Counted from the stretch's first letter, positions 7,835 through 17,501 are shown. The stretch: 64,000 nt of DNA from Levilactobacillus yonginensis (GCF_003946265.1 NZ_RHNO01000011.1:1-64000); one strand, 5' to 3'. Translations and numbers: made by a program. Notes: generated from the sequence alone by a model not told the origin.

Positions 7835-8081
7835 AATTTGATTATGCAAAACGTTGACGAGAAGTAGTAGTCAGGCGGGGTATCCAGCAAGCGGATGGGT
7901 GATGTGAATCCGTTACCGTGCCAGACGAACTTGTCTCCGAGTTTTTCTCTGCCGCAAGGTGGGCGTTTGGCGACGTTATCAGCCGGAATGAGCCCCAACG
8001 GATGGTTGGGGAAATGTAGGTGGTACCGCGCTAAAACGCCCTGCAGAGGCCCATTTTGGGCTTCTGGGGGCTTTTTTTGTG
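7835..8081 (+). promoter_or_regulatory. T-box riboswitch, Leu specifier CTT
   Basis: The leader contains the invariant T-box GGTGGTACCGCG (8019-8030). At the 3' side of stem I, GAACTTGTCTC presents CTT (7930-7932) as specifier, followed by TCTC that pairs with GAGA at the stem I base (7859 onward). Uncharged tRNA-Leu would stabilise the antiterminator; otherwise the terminator at 8036-8081 forms. No tRNA-Leu gene lies in this window. Confidence 0.92.
8036..8081 (+). terminator. leuS T-box terminator
   Basis: GC-rich stem (GCCC... with ...GGGC and an inner GGCCCA/TGGGCTT) followed by seven T; mutually exclusive with the antiterminator. Confidence 0.85.
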
Positions 8082-8114
8082 GCACAACGTAACTTATAAA
8101 GGGAGCGAAGACTT

Positions 8115-10544
8115 TTGGCATACAAACACCAAATTATCGAACGCAAATGGCAACACTACTGGCGCGTCAATGAAACTTTCAAGACTGCTGACAATCAGAA
8201 TAAACCGAAATACTACGTCTTAGACATGTTCCCTTACCCTTCAGGCCAAGGGTTGCACGTGGGTCATCCAGAAGGGTACACGGCAACCGATATCATGGCT
8301 CGTTTAAAGCGGATGCAAGGGTTCAACGTCCTGCACCCAATGGGCTGGGATGCTTTTGGTCTGCCCGCTGAACAGTATGCTTTGAAGACGGGACACAATC
8401 CTAAAGACTTCACTGCTCACAACATCAAAAACTTTAAACGCCAAATTCGGTCATTAGGTTTTTCTTACGACTGGAGTCGAGAAGTTAACACCACTGACGA
8501 ATCATACTACAAGTGGACGCAATGGATCTTCGAACAAATGTATAAGAAGGGTTTAGCCTATGAAGACAAAATCATGGTCAACTGGGCGCCTGACTTTATG
8601 GGTGGGACCGTTGTGGCCAACGAAGAAGTCGTTGACGGCAAGACGGAACGGGGCGGTTACCCCGTCTACCGCGTGCCAATGCGTCAATGGGTTTTAAAAA
8701 TCACGGCGTACGCTGACCGGTTGTTGGATGACTTGGATGATCTGGATTGGCCAGAGAGTATCAAGGAAATGCAACGGAACTGGATTGGTCGTTCCGAAGG
8801 GGCCAGTGTCTTCTTCCCAGTTGCTGGGCAAGAAGATACCAAGGTTGAGGTCTACACGACTCGTCCTGATACGCTATTTGGGGCTACTTACATGGTCTTA
8901 GCACCAGAACATGCCCTGGTTGATCAGATCACGACACCGGAACAGGCTGAAGCTGTTAAGGCTTATAAAGAAGCCATTGAAAGTAAGTCAGACCTGGAAC
9001 GGACTGACTTGAACAAGGATAAGACCGGGGTCTTCACCGGTGCCTATGGCGTTAACCCATTGAGCGGTGCCAAGGTACCAATCTGGATTGGGGACTACGT
9101 GTTGGCATCATACGGAACTGGGGCTATCATGGCCGTGCCGGCTCATGATGACCGGGACCACGATTTTGCTACGAAATTCAACTTACCAATCGTTCAAGTG
9201 ATTGCTGGTAATGATGATACCGACGTGCAAGCGGCCGCTTACACCGGTGATGGTGCGCACGTCAACTCCGGCTTCTTGGATGGGTTGGATAAGCAGACGG
9301 CCGTTTCTAAGGCCATTGATTGGTTGGAGGAGAACCACGCTGGTCACAAACAGGTCAACTTCCGGTTACGCGATTGGATTTTCTCCCGCCAACGCTACTG
9401 GGGTGAACCAATTCCCGTTATCCATTGGGAAGATGGCGAAACCACGCTGGTTCCGGAAGACGAGTTACCACTCAAGTTACCAGCTGCCAAGCAACTGGAA
9501 CCTTCTGGAACCGGTGAGAGTCCACTGGCAAACTTGGATGACTGGGTTAATGTCGTGGATGAGAATGGGCGTAAAGGGAAACGTGAAACGAACACCATGC
9601 CACAATGGGCGGGGAGTTCATGGTACTTCTTACGTTACGTTGATCCTAAAAACAACGAAGCCATTGCCGATCCAGACAAACTCAAGTATTGGATGCCAGT
9701 CGACCTTTACATTGGTGGGGCTGAACATGCCGTTCTCCATTTGCTGTACGCTCGCTTCTGGCACAAGTTCCTGTACGATCTCGGGGTAGTACCAACCAAG
9801 GAACCTTTCCAGAAGTTGGTTAACCAGGGGATGATCCTGGGGACCAACCACGAAAAGATGTCCAAGTCTAAGGGGAACGTTATCAATCCCGATGAAATTG
9901 TCGAAAAGGATGGAGCCGATACGCTGCGTCTTTACGAAATGTTCATGGGCCCAATCGAAGCCTCAAAGCCTTGGAGTACCGAGGGTATCAACGGTTCCCG
10001 TCGCTGGCTTGATCGGGTTTGGCGTCTGTTGATCGATGACAACAACCACTTGCGTGATCGGGTGACGATGATCAACGATGGTGCGTTGGACAAGATCTAC
10101 AACCAGACGGTTAAGACGGTGAGCGAAGACCTTGAAGCCATGCGTTTCAACGTGGCCATTTCGCAATTGATGGTCTTCGTTAATGAAGCTTACAAGGCAG
10201 ACAGTCTGCCATTGATCTACATGGAAGGCTTCGTCAAGTTGATTTCACCAATCGTGCCACATATCGCCGAAGAACTCTGGTCATTGATGGGCCATGATGA
10301 GACGATTGCCTACGCTAAGTGGCCAACTTATGACGAAAAGCAATTGGTTGAAGACGTGGTCGAAATGGTCGTTCAAGTGAACGGTAAGGTCCGGGCGCAC
10401 CTCAAGGTTGCAAAGGATGCAGCTAAGGATGATATCGAGACGGCTGCTCTGGCTGACGATGTGGTCAAGACCCATACCGATGGCAAGACGATTCGCAAGG
10501 TCATTGTGATTCCAGGTAAATTGGTTAACATTGTGGCTAATTAA
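8115..10544 (+). CDS. leuS: Leucyl-tRNA synthetase
   Basis: 809 aa, full length for a bacterial LeuRS; charges tRNA-Leu in the cytoplasm. Class I signatures: HVGH at 48-51 and MSKSKGN near 582, with the CP1 editing domain (about 220-410) between, including the threonine-rich [12 protein letters not shown] segment. The start is TTG at 8115 behind AAAGGGAG; no ATG fits the conserved N terminus [12 protein letters not shown]. Controlled by the T-box just upstream; ends at a strong terminator, so it is monocistronic. Confidence 0.98.
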   Translation: MAYKHQIIERKWQHYWRVNETFKTADNQNKPKYYVLDMFPYPSGQGLHVGHPEGYTATDIMARLKRMQGFNVLHPMGWDAFGLPAEQYALKTGHNPKDFTAHNIKNFKRQIRSLGFSYDWSREVNTTDESYYKWTQWIFEQMYKKGLAYEDKIMVNWAPDFMGGTVVANEEVVDGKTERGGYPVYRVPMRQWVLKITAYADRLLDDLDDLDWPESIKEMQRNWIGRSEGASVFFPVAGQEDTKVEVYTTRPDTLFGATYMVLAPEHALVDQITTPEQAEAVKAYKEAIESKSDLERTDLNKDKTGVFTGAYGVNPLSGAKVPIWIGDYVLASYGTGAIMAVPAHDDRDHDFATKFNLPIVQVIAGNDDTDVQAAAYTGDGAHVNSGFLDGLDKQTAVSKAIDWLEENHAGHKQVNFRLRDWIFSRQRYWGEPIPVIHWEDGETTLVPEDELPLKLPAAKQLEPSGTGESPLANLDDWVNVVDENGRKGKRETNTMPQWAGSSWYFLRYVDPKNNEAIADPDKLKYWMPVDLYIGGAEHAVLHLLYARFWHKFLYDLGVVPTKEPFQKLVNQGMILGTNHEKMSKSKGNVINPDEIVEKDGADTLRLYEMFMGPIEASKPWSTEGINGSRRWLDRVWRLLIDDNNHLRDRVTMINDGALDKIYNQTVKTVSEDLEAMRFNVAISQLMVFVNEAYKADSLPLIYMEGFVKLISPIVPHIAEELWSLMGHDETIAYAKWPTYDEKQLVEDVVEMVVQVNGKVRAHLKVAKDAAKDDIETAALADDVVKTHTDGKTIRKVIVIPGKLVNIVAN

Positions 10545-10589
10545 GCACAAGCCTTTGTTGCTGAAAAGTTTAGTTTAAATATATTTTAA

Positions 10590-10620
10590 GGGTCCGAGAC
10601 AAAAGTCTTGGACCCTTTTT
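10590..10620 (+). terminator. leuS terminator
   Basis: Stem GGGTCCGAGAC / GTCTTGGACCC with an AAAA loop and five T. Confidence 0.93.
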
Positions 10621-11037
10621 GGCGCCAGTTTTACGGGTGCAAAAGGCAAGATACTGTGGCTCATGTCCCATATTTTGATAGTTTTAAAATTGGGTAACAG
10701 AAGGCTGAAAATAAATTATTTGCTTCCCTCCCGTATTAGCAGGCATTGTTACTACCCAGTGTCTATAAATTGGTTGCACGTCAGAGGCCAGAGGATTCAG
10801 ACGTGGTGATTGTTGTTTAGCCAAATCACAGTAAAAGATGTTACGCGTATTCATGATGACTAACTGATAACACATTAGTTAGCAACAGAATACTCTGTGA
10901 GCCGAGAGATCGCCAAATCACACTCGGCTACTTATTTGCACGCTAATAGCGTTGGTGGCTAAACTAATGAAGGTTTTAGTCGTGCAATTCGCCTGGCAGT
11001 GATCATAATGAGACTTATTAAGGGGGAGGGGTCGCGT
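10621..11037. other. Intergenic stretch with no supported gene
   Basis: About 400 nt. Two inverted repeats are visible: CTAACT/AGTTAG (10860-10882) and GCCGAG/CTCGGC (10902-10929). TTGCAC (10936-10941) with TAAACT (10960-10965) is a weak candidate promoter for the ABC genes. Confidence 0.5.
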
Positions 11038-11796
11038 ATGTGGCGAAAACTGCGGACGTTAAGTAAGTTTGAGTGGCAGATGACCTGGGCAGACAAGTCC
11101 ATCCTATTCTTTACACTCATTGCACCTACGATTTATTTTGTGGTGGCGGCGTTGAACACAAATGGTCATCCGTTGGGGACTGGTAACGCGTTAATACAGC
11201 TTACCGGTTACTGGGCCTACATCGTTTTGGTGGGTGTGTTAAACGGCTTTGAATTTGGCTTGATCAACTTGCGAGAGACCAATTTTCTGAAAATGTTTAC
11301 GGTGATTGCTGGTGATCGGCGACTGATTTTTTATAGTAACTTGGCAATTCAAACGTTATTTATTCAGGTTGAAATGGTATGCTTCGACGTCGTGGTCATT
11401 GCCCTTGATCCGACAGCAGTTCAGTATCTACCAGACATGGCGGCCGCTCTACTGTTAAACTTTTTGTTAGTTCCAATCATTGCTGGGTTCACCAACTTTT
11501 TCTTGTTGATGCCCATTAAGGGGAATGCTATTTCGCTGATTGTGATGGGTTATATTATGGTGGGCATGTTGTTGATCAACGTCAGCCTCCCGAATGAATG
11601 GGCCCTGAACATTTTATTAACCAGTCTTAATCCGTGTTCTTACGTTGTGTTGTTTTACGCGGCATTTCTCAATCTGGCACACGCAACGACTAGTTTTAAC
11701 GGCACGTTGTTAGTGGTAGTGGGCCTCTTCTATCTTATGGTGGGCTACTATCCGGTCCGTCACATGCGATTACAGTCACTGACTAGTCGATACTAA
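11038..11796 (+). CDS. ABC-2 type transporter permease
   Basis: 252 aa with about six hydrophobic segments and no ATPase motif; permease subunit of an exporter of the ABC-2 class. ATG 11038 follows AAGGGGGAGG; the longer in-frame reading from 10999 has no ribosome site. The ATPase gene begins 13 nt downstream, so the pair forms a two-gene operon. Substrate unknown: no adjacent bacteriocin, immunity or two-component gene gives a clue. Confidence 0.82.
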   Translation: MWRKLRTLSKFEWQMTWADKSILFFTLIAPTIYFVVAALNTNGHPLGTGNALIQLTGYWAYIVLVGVLNGFEFGLINLRETNFLKMFTVIAGDRRLIFYSNLAIQTLFIQVEMVCFDVVVIALDPTAVQYLPDMAAALLLNFLLVPIIAGFTNFFLLMPIKGNAISLIVMGYIMVGMLLINVSLPNEWALNILLTSLNPCSYVVLFYAAFLNLAHATTSFNGTLLVVVGLFYLMVGYYPVRHMRLQSLTSRY

Positions 11797-11809
11797 GGGG
11801 GGATGGGTT

Positions 11810-12481
11810 ATGCAAATTCAGGATTACTCACTGGTGTTGCCAGATGGGCGACAACTCTTTAATCGGCTTACCGCGGAATTCGTGCCGGGTAAGGTTAATA
11901 TTTTATTAGGTGCCAACGGTGTGGGCAAGACGACCCTACTCGATTTAATTGCCGGAGTGAGCGTTGGTGATCGGTCACATCTGGTGGGTTTTCCCACTAT
12001 GGACCACATTGGCTATGAGATGCAAGGGGCACCCTTTACAGGAAATGTCACCGTGCTGGAAGCCTTACAAATGATGCGAGTGCTAGATGTCCCTTCGGCA
12101 ACTCTCGCAGAGGCGGACCTGCCGGTAGAGTTACAGCCAATAGCGCATACCCGTTTCCGGGATCTTTCTGGTGGACAACGACGATTAGTCTTGTTCACTG
12201 GCGTTTGCCAGTTGCAGCGTGAACTTTACTTGTTCGATGAACCAGAAAATGGTCTGGACCTCCGGGCGGTTAAACGGGTCATGGCACAGATTAGCTGTTT
12301 GGCTTCGTCCGGACGAACGGTCATTATGACGACCCATCAGTTGCGTACTTTGCCAGAGGGGACTGCTCGGGTATTGGTCCTAGCTGGCCAGTGCATTGCG
12401 TTTGCAGGAACACCAGCCGCGTTTATGGCGGAGACCCAGACCGAGAGTTTAGAGGCTGCTTATCTCAAAGAGAACGGGTGA
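11810..12481 (+). CDS. ABC transporter ATP-binding protein
   Basis: 223 aa ATPase subunit partnering the permease at 11038. Walker A GANGVGKTT near residue 34, signature LSGGQRRLV near 122, Walker B LYLFDEPENG near 141, then the H-loop TTHQL. Shorter than many ABC-2 ATPases and lacking a C-terminal extension. ATG follows a G-rich ribosome site (AAGGGGGGAT). Confidence 0.88.
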   Translation: MQIQDYSLVLPDGRQLFNRLTAEFVPGKVNILLGANGVGKTTLLDLIAGVSVGDRSHLVGFPTMDHIGYEMQGAPFTGNVTVLEALQMMRVLDVPSATLAEADLPVELQPIAHTRFRDLSGGQRRLVLFTGVCQLQRELYLFDEPENGLDLRAVKRVMAQISCLASSGRTVIMTTHQLRTLPEGTARVLVLAGQCIAFAGTPAAFMAETQTESLEAAYLKENG

Positions 12482-12522
12482 AGCAGGGGCCAGCAGACAG
12501 TTAGCTATATACGTTTAGGGCG

Positions 12523-12558
12523 CAAAAAAGAGCCTGGAACGTTTGTTCCAAACCCTGG
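12523..12558 (-). terminator. Terminator of the flavodoxin-like gene
   Basis: On the minus strand AGGGTTTGGAAC pairs (with wobbles) with GTTCCAGGCTCT around an AAAC loop and is followed by a T run. Confidence 0.8.
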
Positions 12559-12575
12559 TATGTAAAATGACTGAA

Positions 12576-13340
12576 TTACCGACGACGATGTCTGACAAAA
12601 GTGAAGAAATGTAAAATGCTGGCGAGTAAAACGTAGAAGATAACGACAAATGTGGCGTAGGTCAGCCAGAATTTTCCAGCAGCAAAGACGCCAAACCACC
12701 ATGCCTGGAGCCCCATCGTAATCAGAGCCATGACGGCAATCATGATGAATAATAAGATATATCGTTTCAAAGTGTTATCATCCTTTCGTGGCCGGTTGGC
12801 AATCTTTTTGCCCCAACGCGTGCACTCAGCGAGCTTTTCGGGTCGTGGTGCCTTCGTTCCCCAGGTACCAGTTCCCACGAATTCACCGACTTTGATTAGA
12901 CCGGCGCCGGTCAGCACTCGGTCGATGGTTACAAAGGTTTGGTCGGTAATGCCAGTCGCCAAATTTTCAGTGGAGCTGATGAAGCAGCTCGTCATGCTCA
13001 AGTAGTGTTTATCTTTGTATTTGCCAGGTAGGGTGTCCGCCACAGAGTTCATTCGGACCAGACGAAACCGCATACAATCAAAGAATTGTTTCATGACGCC
13101 AGGCATGCCACCCCAATAAGTCGGGGCACAGATAATCCAAAAATCACTGGCGGCCATTTTTGCTTCAATTTCGTCCAATGCCGGACAGGTCTTCTCTTTG
13201 GTATCAGGATAAATATCGTAGTCGCGTAGAAAAACCGTCTCCACGTTTGCTGAATTGGGAAGGGCCGCGGTCACAGCATCCATGTAACCAGCAGTGATGC
13301 CGTGACGCTCATGACTGCCAAGTAACGCTAAATAACGCAA
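12576..13340 (-). CDS. Flavodoxin-like NADPH-dependent FMN reductase with C-terminal membrane tail
   Basis: 254 aa. Residues 1-190 form a flavodoxin-like fold: an N-terminal beta strand with LLGSHERHGIT as phosphate loop and APTYWGGMPGVMKQFFDCMR as the second FMN loop. The last 55 residues hold two hydrophobic helices ending in basic RHRRR, so the reductase is tethered to the membrane, which is uncommon for this family. The TTG start at 13340 (8 nt after GAGTGAGG) is preferred to the ATG at 13388 because that ATG lies between the -35 and -10 boxes of a clear promoter and would not be transcribed. Electron acceptor unknown. Confidence 0.8.
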   Translation of the reverse strand: MRYLALLGSHERHGITAGYMDAVTAALPNSANVETVFLRDYDIYPDTKEKTCPALDEIEAKMAASDFWIICAPTYWGGMPGVMKQFFDCMRFRLVRMNSVADTLPGKYKDKHYLSMTSCFISSTENLATGITDQTFVTIDRVLTGAGLIKVGEFVGTGTWGTKAPRPEKLAECTRWGKKIANRPRKDDNTLKRYILLFIMIAVMALITMGLQAWWFGVFAAGKFWLTYATFVVIFYVLLASILHFFTFVRHRRR

Positions 13341-13376
13341 ATGAATCGCCTCACTCTCTAAACTAATTACCTCTTC

Positions 13377-13405
13377 AGTATACCGCATCTAATTTAGTTG
13401 GACAA
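13377..13405 (-). promoter_or_regulatory. Promoter of the flavodoxin-like gene
   Basis: On the minus strand TTGTCC, a 17-nt spacer, TATACT. It places the transcript start near 13370 and decides the start codon of the gene downstream. Confidence 0.8.
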
Positions 13406-13421
13406 AAAGAAGACGGGCAAA

Positions 13422-13450
13422 CAAAAAGACCCGCGGATAGTCGACGGGTC
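13422..13450 (-). terminator. Terminator of the gene at 13464
   Basis: GACCCG / CGGGTC stem with an 11-nt loop, followed on the minus strand by TTTTTG. Confidence 0.8.
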
Positions 13451-13463
13451 CAGTTGATTTAGG

Positions 13464-13784
13464 TTAGAGTAATTCAGTTAAGACGGCGAAAAAACGGTGA
13501 CGAATGGTTTCCGTTTGCCCCGTCTTAGAGAATTGATAGTTTAAAACGTGTCGGTCAAATTCGTGGAAGAAGACGTCAGCCATCGTGGTGTAATCACTAT
13601 CGTTGGTTTGGTCGATCCGCTTGAAACTGCGCCAGGTCGAATAAATTAATTGCGCATCAGAAATCGCCGCTAACTCTGGGAAATTTCCCCGGATGCTTTT
13701 GGTCATCTTCACGACTTGTTTTGCCCGTTCTGGTGACATCTGCATCTTTGGTGCTGCGGTGGAACCAGCTGTTGCCTGCGTCAT
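13464..13784 (-). CDS. Conserved-looking small cytoplasmic protein, unknown function
   Basis: 106 aa, no signal peptide, no membrane segment and no family that I recognise. Mostly helical appearance, with MSPERAKQVVKMTKSIRGNFPEL and DVFFHEFDRHVL as its most distinctive parts. ATG 13784 follows AAGGAGG by 9 nt, a strong ribosome site, which is the main support for a real gene; the longer upstream reading is rejected. It has its own terminator. Confidence 0.75.
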   Translation of the reverse strand: MTQATAGSTAAPKMQMSPERAKQVVKMTKSIRGNFPELAAISDAQLIYSTWRSFKRIDQTNDSDYTTMADVFFHEFDRHVLNYQFSKTGQTETIRHRFFAVLTELL

Positions 13785-14117
13785 ATTGGCATTCCTCCTT
13801 GAATATATTGTGTCTTTGCCTACTTCCAGCATACCACTGTTCCAGACCTTCGGTAAGAAATCTGCTAGCATTTCGATTGATTTGAGAGAAGAATCTCGTT
13901 ATTTTGACGAAATGAGTAACTTTGTGGTTAGGACCCGCTAAATGGACTCGGTCTTAATTCTCTGGCGGCCACTGTAGAACTTACGGCCAATATAAAAATC
14001 TTAACGGAATTCTGACTTTTGCGAGAGAAAAGCTATGGTATAATGTTTGTTTGATTAGCTTGGAATTATCCAAGCCCGGATTACGTTGAATTTTACAAAT
14101 TGAAAGTAGGGTGTCAA
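13785..14117. other. Divergent intergenic region
   Basis: Lies between the small protein gene (minus) and ytgP (plus). It contains a TATAAT at 14039-14044 that would serve ytgP, with a poor -35. No RNA gene or repeat was recognised. Confidence 0.5.
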
Positions 14118-15758
14118 ATGGCGGCAAGTTCAGAAAATTCTGGAAACCAAGCCAGTACGCAGGACCAGATGGTTGCGGGTTCAGCGTGGATGACGGCGGG
14201 AAGTATTCTCTCGCGGATTCTCGGAGCGGTTTACATTATCCCTTGGAATATTTGGTTTGGAGCCTTTTATTTGCAAGGAAACGCGTTATATGGAAAAGGG
14301 TACAACATCTATAGTTTTTTCCTGATTGCGGCGATTGCAGGGGTTCCCTCAGCAATTGCTAAGCAGGTGGCCCACTATAACGCTTTAAACGAGTACGGTA
14401 TCAGTGTTCGCCTCTATAAGCGAGGTTTAGAAATAGCTATTTTAACAGGTGTTGTCATTGCCTCGTTGATGTATTTTGGGGCGCCACTCTTTACCGGGGG
14501 TGACGCAAACCTAGTTCCCGTCCTTCACTCGTTAGCGTGGGCAATCTTGATCATCCCAACCATGAGTCTGACTCGGGGTTACTTCCAGGGCTTTCAGCAA
14601 ATGGCCCCGTCTGCTATTTCACAGTTTGTGGAGCAATTGGTTCGGGTCGTTTACATGTTGGGCGCCGCTTTTATCATCATGCGGGTCCTGAAGGGCAACT
14701 GGATTACTGCGGTTTCACAGTCAACTTTTGCAGCCGCAGTTGGGGCCTTTGGGGGATTGATGATTCTCGGCGTCTACTACTGGCGTCGGCGTCATGAATT
14801 CCGCTCGCTGGTGGCTAATAGTAATAATGAAATGGTCGTACCGGCCAAACAACTGTATCAAGAAATTATTGCGCAAGCTGTGCCATTCATTGTTCTGGGT
14901 GCTGGGATTACGATTTTTCAACTGATTGACCAGTACACCTTTGCACCAATTATGCACATGGCTGGTACCTATACGGCCGCGCACCTGAATGACTTATTCG
15001 CGTTGTTCGGAGTTAATGCTAATAAGTTAATCATGATTACTATCTCCCTGTCTTCAGCACTGGCCGTAACCGTTGTACCACTACTCTCTCAAAGTTACAC
15101 GCAGGGCAATAAAAAGGATATTTCGGCACAATTGACGAATGCGTTCATGATGTTTGAATTCATCATGATTCCCAGTGCGCTGGGGATGGCTGCAATTGCC
15201 CGTCCACTGAACCTGGTGTTCTATGGGACAACGCACGAGGCTTTGGCTGCTTCGCTACTGGCTTTCTCGTCCTACCTGTCAATTCTGTTGGGCCTCTATA
15301 CGGTCGTTGCAGCGTTGATGCAAGGGATTTCTCAAAATAAACGAGCCGTTCGTTACTTTTTGGTCGGAACCATTGTGAAATTTATCATTCAGTGGCCACT
15401 GGTTTACTTCTTTGGTGCTTTTGGGCCATTGATTGCGACTGGTTGTGGCTTCCTGGTGGCTTGTTACTTGATTGTCCATTGGCTAAACAACCAATTTGGC
15501 ATTAACTACGCAAGTATTGCCAAAAAGACCAACGGTATTCTGCTGTCAGCTTTAGGAACTTTCGTATTAGCCCGTGGTGTTGCTCTGCTGGGTGGTTTGC
15601 TGGGTAGTCAGGGTCGGAGCATCAACTTTATGATTGTGGCAGTTGCCGCGGTTATTGGGGGATACTTCTACGTATACTCCGTGTTGAAATCACGGTTGGC
15701 CGATGCAATTCTTGGTTCGCGCGTTGCTGGGTTACGCCGGCGTCTACACATTCGTTAG
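14118..15758 (+). CDS. ytgP: MurJ/YtgP-family lipid II flippase
   Basis: 546 aa polytopic membrane protein of the MATE-like MVF superfamily with about 14 hydrophobic segments. The opening (VAGSAWMTAGSILSRILGAV) is typical of YtgP, the Bacillus MurJ, which flips lipid-linked peptidoglycan precursor across the membrane; Gram-positive genomes may hold several paralogues, so lipid II as substrate is likely but not certain. ATG 14118 after AGTAGGGTG is preferred to a TTG six codons upstream. A pseudouridine synthase-like gene follows 10 nt later, the same order as in relatives. Confidence 0.88.
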   Translation: MAASSENSGNQASTQDQMVAGSAWMTAGSILSRILGAVYIIPWNIWFGAFYLQGNALYGKGYNIYSFFLIAAIAGVPSAIAKQVAHYNALNEYGISVRLYKRGLEIAILTGVVIASLMYFGAPLFTGGDANLVPVLHSLAWAILIIPTMSLTRGYFQGFQQMAPSAISQFVEQLVRVVYMLGAAFIIMRVLKGNWITAVSQSTFAAAVGAFGGLMILGVYYWRRRHEFRSLVANSNNEMVVPAKQLYQEIIAQAVPFIVLGAGITIFQLIDQYTFAPIMHMAGTYTAAHLNDLFALFGVNANKLIMITISLSSALAVTVVPLLSQSYTQGNKKDISAQLTNAFMMFEFIMIPSALGMAAIARPLNLVFYGTTHEALAASLLAFSSYLSILLGLYTVVAALMQGISQNKRAVRYFLVGTIVKFIIQWPLVYFFGAFGPLIATGCGFLVACYLIVHWLNNQFGINYASIAKKTNGILLSALGTFVLARGVALLGGLLGSQGRSINFMIVAVAAVIGGYFYVYSVLKSRLADAILGSRVAGLRRRLHIR

Positions 15759-15768
15759 GAGGTCAAAC

Positions 15769-16449
15769 ATGAACATTGAACGTTACTTAACGGAACACCG
15801 CCAGGGAACACCCGGCCAAATTTTCCGACTGCTACGACAAGGCCGAGTTACGGTCAATGATGTCGTGGTTGATTCTCCTCGTAGACCGGTGATGACTCAG
15901 GATGACGTCCGCGTTGACAATCTGGCCGTTGCTGGCCGCCAGCCGCAGTACTACGTCTTTAATAAGCCCATGGGTTTTCAGCTAAGCATGGACCCAACGG
16001 TACCGCGGAGCTTGGGCAGCCTGCTAAATGGCTTTGATCAGCAGTGGCAGTTGGAATCGCTAGCCGATTTGCCGCGGGAAGCCGTGGGCGCTGTGATTGC
16101 TAGTGATGACGTGCAGTTTTTGACGGACGTGGTTGCCCAGAATTGGTCCAGTACCTGTCGGGTACAGTTAACGGGGGTCGTCGCTCCTGAAATAACTGCC
16201 AATACAGCTTTTCAAAAGCTAACGACCCAAGTTGATCAGGCCAGTCAAACCACGACTGTCAGTCTGGAAACAACTGATTTAGCAGCTGCGGTAGCGACCT
16301 TGAGTCAACTGCCCGGTGTGACCGGTCCGGTTGAACGGACGGCACTGGGGCCATTGGGTTGTCCCGTTGACTTAGCTATTGGGACCTATCGCGGACTGAC
16401 TGCCATTGAGATTGACAGTTTGTTGGGTGAAGGCATTCCCGCAAAGTAA
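15769..16449 (+). CDS. RsuA-family pseudouridine synthase homologue, catalytic Asp missing
   Basis: 226 aa. An N-terminal S4-like RNA-binding domain (about 1-55, RLLRQGRVTVNDVVVDSP) precedes an RsuA/RluB-type core with the FNKPMGF motif at 64-70. The catalytic motif, normally GRLDxxxxGL, reads ADLPREAVGA at 99-108: the position of the nucleophilic Asp is Pro102. The protein is therefore probably inactive as a synthase or uses another residue; RNA binding could remain. ATG 15769 follows AGGAGG. It is 10 nt downstream of ytgP in one operon and ends at a terminator. Confidence 0.8.
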   Translation: MNIERYLTEHRQGTPGQIFRLLRQGRVTVNDVVVDSPRRPVMTQDDVRVDNLAVAGRQPQYYVFNKPMGFQLSMDPTVPRSLGSLLNGFDQQWQLESLADLPREAVGAVIASDDVQFLTDVVAQNWSSTCRVQLTGVVAPEITANTAFQKLTTQVDQASQTTTVSLETTDLAAAVATLSQLPGVTGPVERTALGPLGCPVDLAIGTYRGLTAIEIDSLLGEGIPAK

Positions 16450-16463
16450 ATTTAAGCGTTAAT

Positions 16464-16504
16464 AAAAAGCTGTGCAGACCGTAAGTTGGTTTGCACAGCT
16501 TTTG
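16464..16504 (+). terminator. Terminator after the RsuA-like gene
   Basis: AAAAGCTGTGCAGACC / GGTTTGCACAGCTTTT around a 7-nt loop; also usable on the minus strand by nnrD. Confidence 0.9.
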
Positions 16505-16527
16505 CATCACACGTTAACTGGTAGGCT

Positions 16528-17361
16528 TTAACCTTCGTGTGCCTTCATAAATTGTGGCAATTGTGCCACGATTTGGTGGGGCAGGACCACGTATTGTGTT
16601 TTTGCTAGTTCCTCAGCAATGGCACTATGGCTGTAGACCGCTGCTAAGACCGCTTGGTCCGTATCCTTGAACTGAGCGGTGAAGCCACCGACCATGCCGG
16701 CCAACGTATCACCCATACCACCAGTCGCTTGAGCAGGGGTGCCAATGGTATTTTCGTAGACTCCGTTACTCGTATAAACTTGTGTGCGGTGGGACTTCAG
16801 GACGATGGTCGCGTCCAGTTGATCGATGATAGCTAAGTTCCAGTCTACCGTTTGTTTGTCAATGGCAATGCCACTCAACCGCTGCCACTCCATTTGGTGC
16901 GGCGTCATGATGAGATGAGTCTTTGGTAAAGGTAGGTGACGTTCGGCAACTAGGGTGATTGCGGAACCGTCAATGATCAAAATTTGATTGGGTTGAATGA
17001 CGTTGAAGACGTCTGCCAAAACGGCTGCGGCGTCATCATCTGTTCCGAGACCGGGGCCTACGACCACGACGTCAGATCCCTTGATGAGTTCACGGGATTG
17101 GTCAAAGTCAGTGATGTCGGCAAACATCGCTTCTGGCAACCGGGCGTGAAGGGCGTCTTGGTTACTGGCGTCGGTGATGGTCGTTACTAGACCGGCACCA
17201 GAATAGACGGCGGCTTCACTAGCCATAATGATAGCGCCTCCAAAATTACGATTACCGCCAATCAAGGTCACCCGGCCGTAGGTTCCCTTGTAGCTATCGG
17301 CGGCGCGTTGTTGGATCGTTGCCGCTAGAATATTTTCAGTTAAAGGTTGTGCTTCTTGCAT
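16528..17361 (-). CDS. nnrD: ADP/ATP-dependent NAD(P)H-hydrate dehydratase
   Basis: 277 aa ribokinase-fold enzyme that repairs hydrated NADH and NADPH using ADP or ATP. Signatures: KGTYGRVTLIGGNRNFGGA at the N terminus, VVVVGPGLG in the middle and the nucleotide-binding TGGMGDTLAGMVGG near 220. The YjeF-type epimerase domain is absent, as usual for the one-domain Firmicute form. ATG lies 8 nt after GAGGAGG. Single-gene unit, transcribed towards ytgP. Confidence 0.93.
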   Translation of the reverse strand: MQEAQPLTENILAATIQQRAADSYKGTYGRVTLIGGNRNFGGAIIMASEAAVYSGAGLVTTITDASNQDALHARLPEAMFADITDFDQSRELIKGSDVVVVGPGLGTDDDAAAVLADVFNVIQPNQILIIDGSAITLVAERHLPLPKTHLIMTPHQMEWQRLSGIAIDKQTVDWNLAIIDQLDATIVLKSHRTQVYTSNGVYENTIGTPAQATGGMGDTLAGMVGGFTAQFKDTDQAVLAAVYSHSAIAEELAKTQYVVLPHQIVAQLPQFMKAHEG

Positions 17362-17419
17362 GCGATTAGCCTCCTCTTATGTATCTTTTCTAGTATAGCA
17401 TGTTCCGGCATGAAATCGG

Positions 17420-17448
17420 CTTACATTTGGCGGGGGGTATGCTAAAAT
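17420..17448 (+). promoter_or_regulatory. Promoter of pepV
   Basis: CTTACA, 17 nt, TAAAAT; 53 nt upstream of the pepV start. Confidence 0.6.
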
Positions 17449-17501
17449 TGGAGACAGTTAACCTGGACGTTTGGTCCGAATAAAATGAAGGAGGTCCAAT
17501 C

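Noticed and set aside
9202-9789. 195-codon frame inside leuS
   Set aside because: Out-of-frame shadow of a full-length, motif-complete synthetase.
10684-10875. 63-codon minus-strand frame between leuS and the ABC genes
   Set aside because: No Shine-Dalgarno sequence at any start, no recognisable motif, and it sits in a hairpin-containing intergenic region.
11038-12481. ABC exporter considered as a bacteriocin or immunity system
   Set aside because: No precursor peptide with a GG leader, no peptidase domain and no two-component genes adjacent; left as an orphan exporter.
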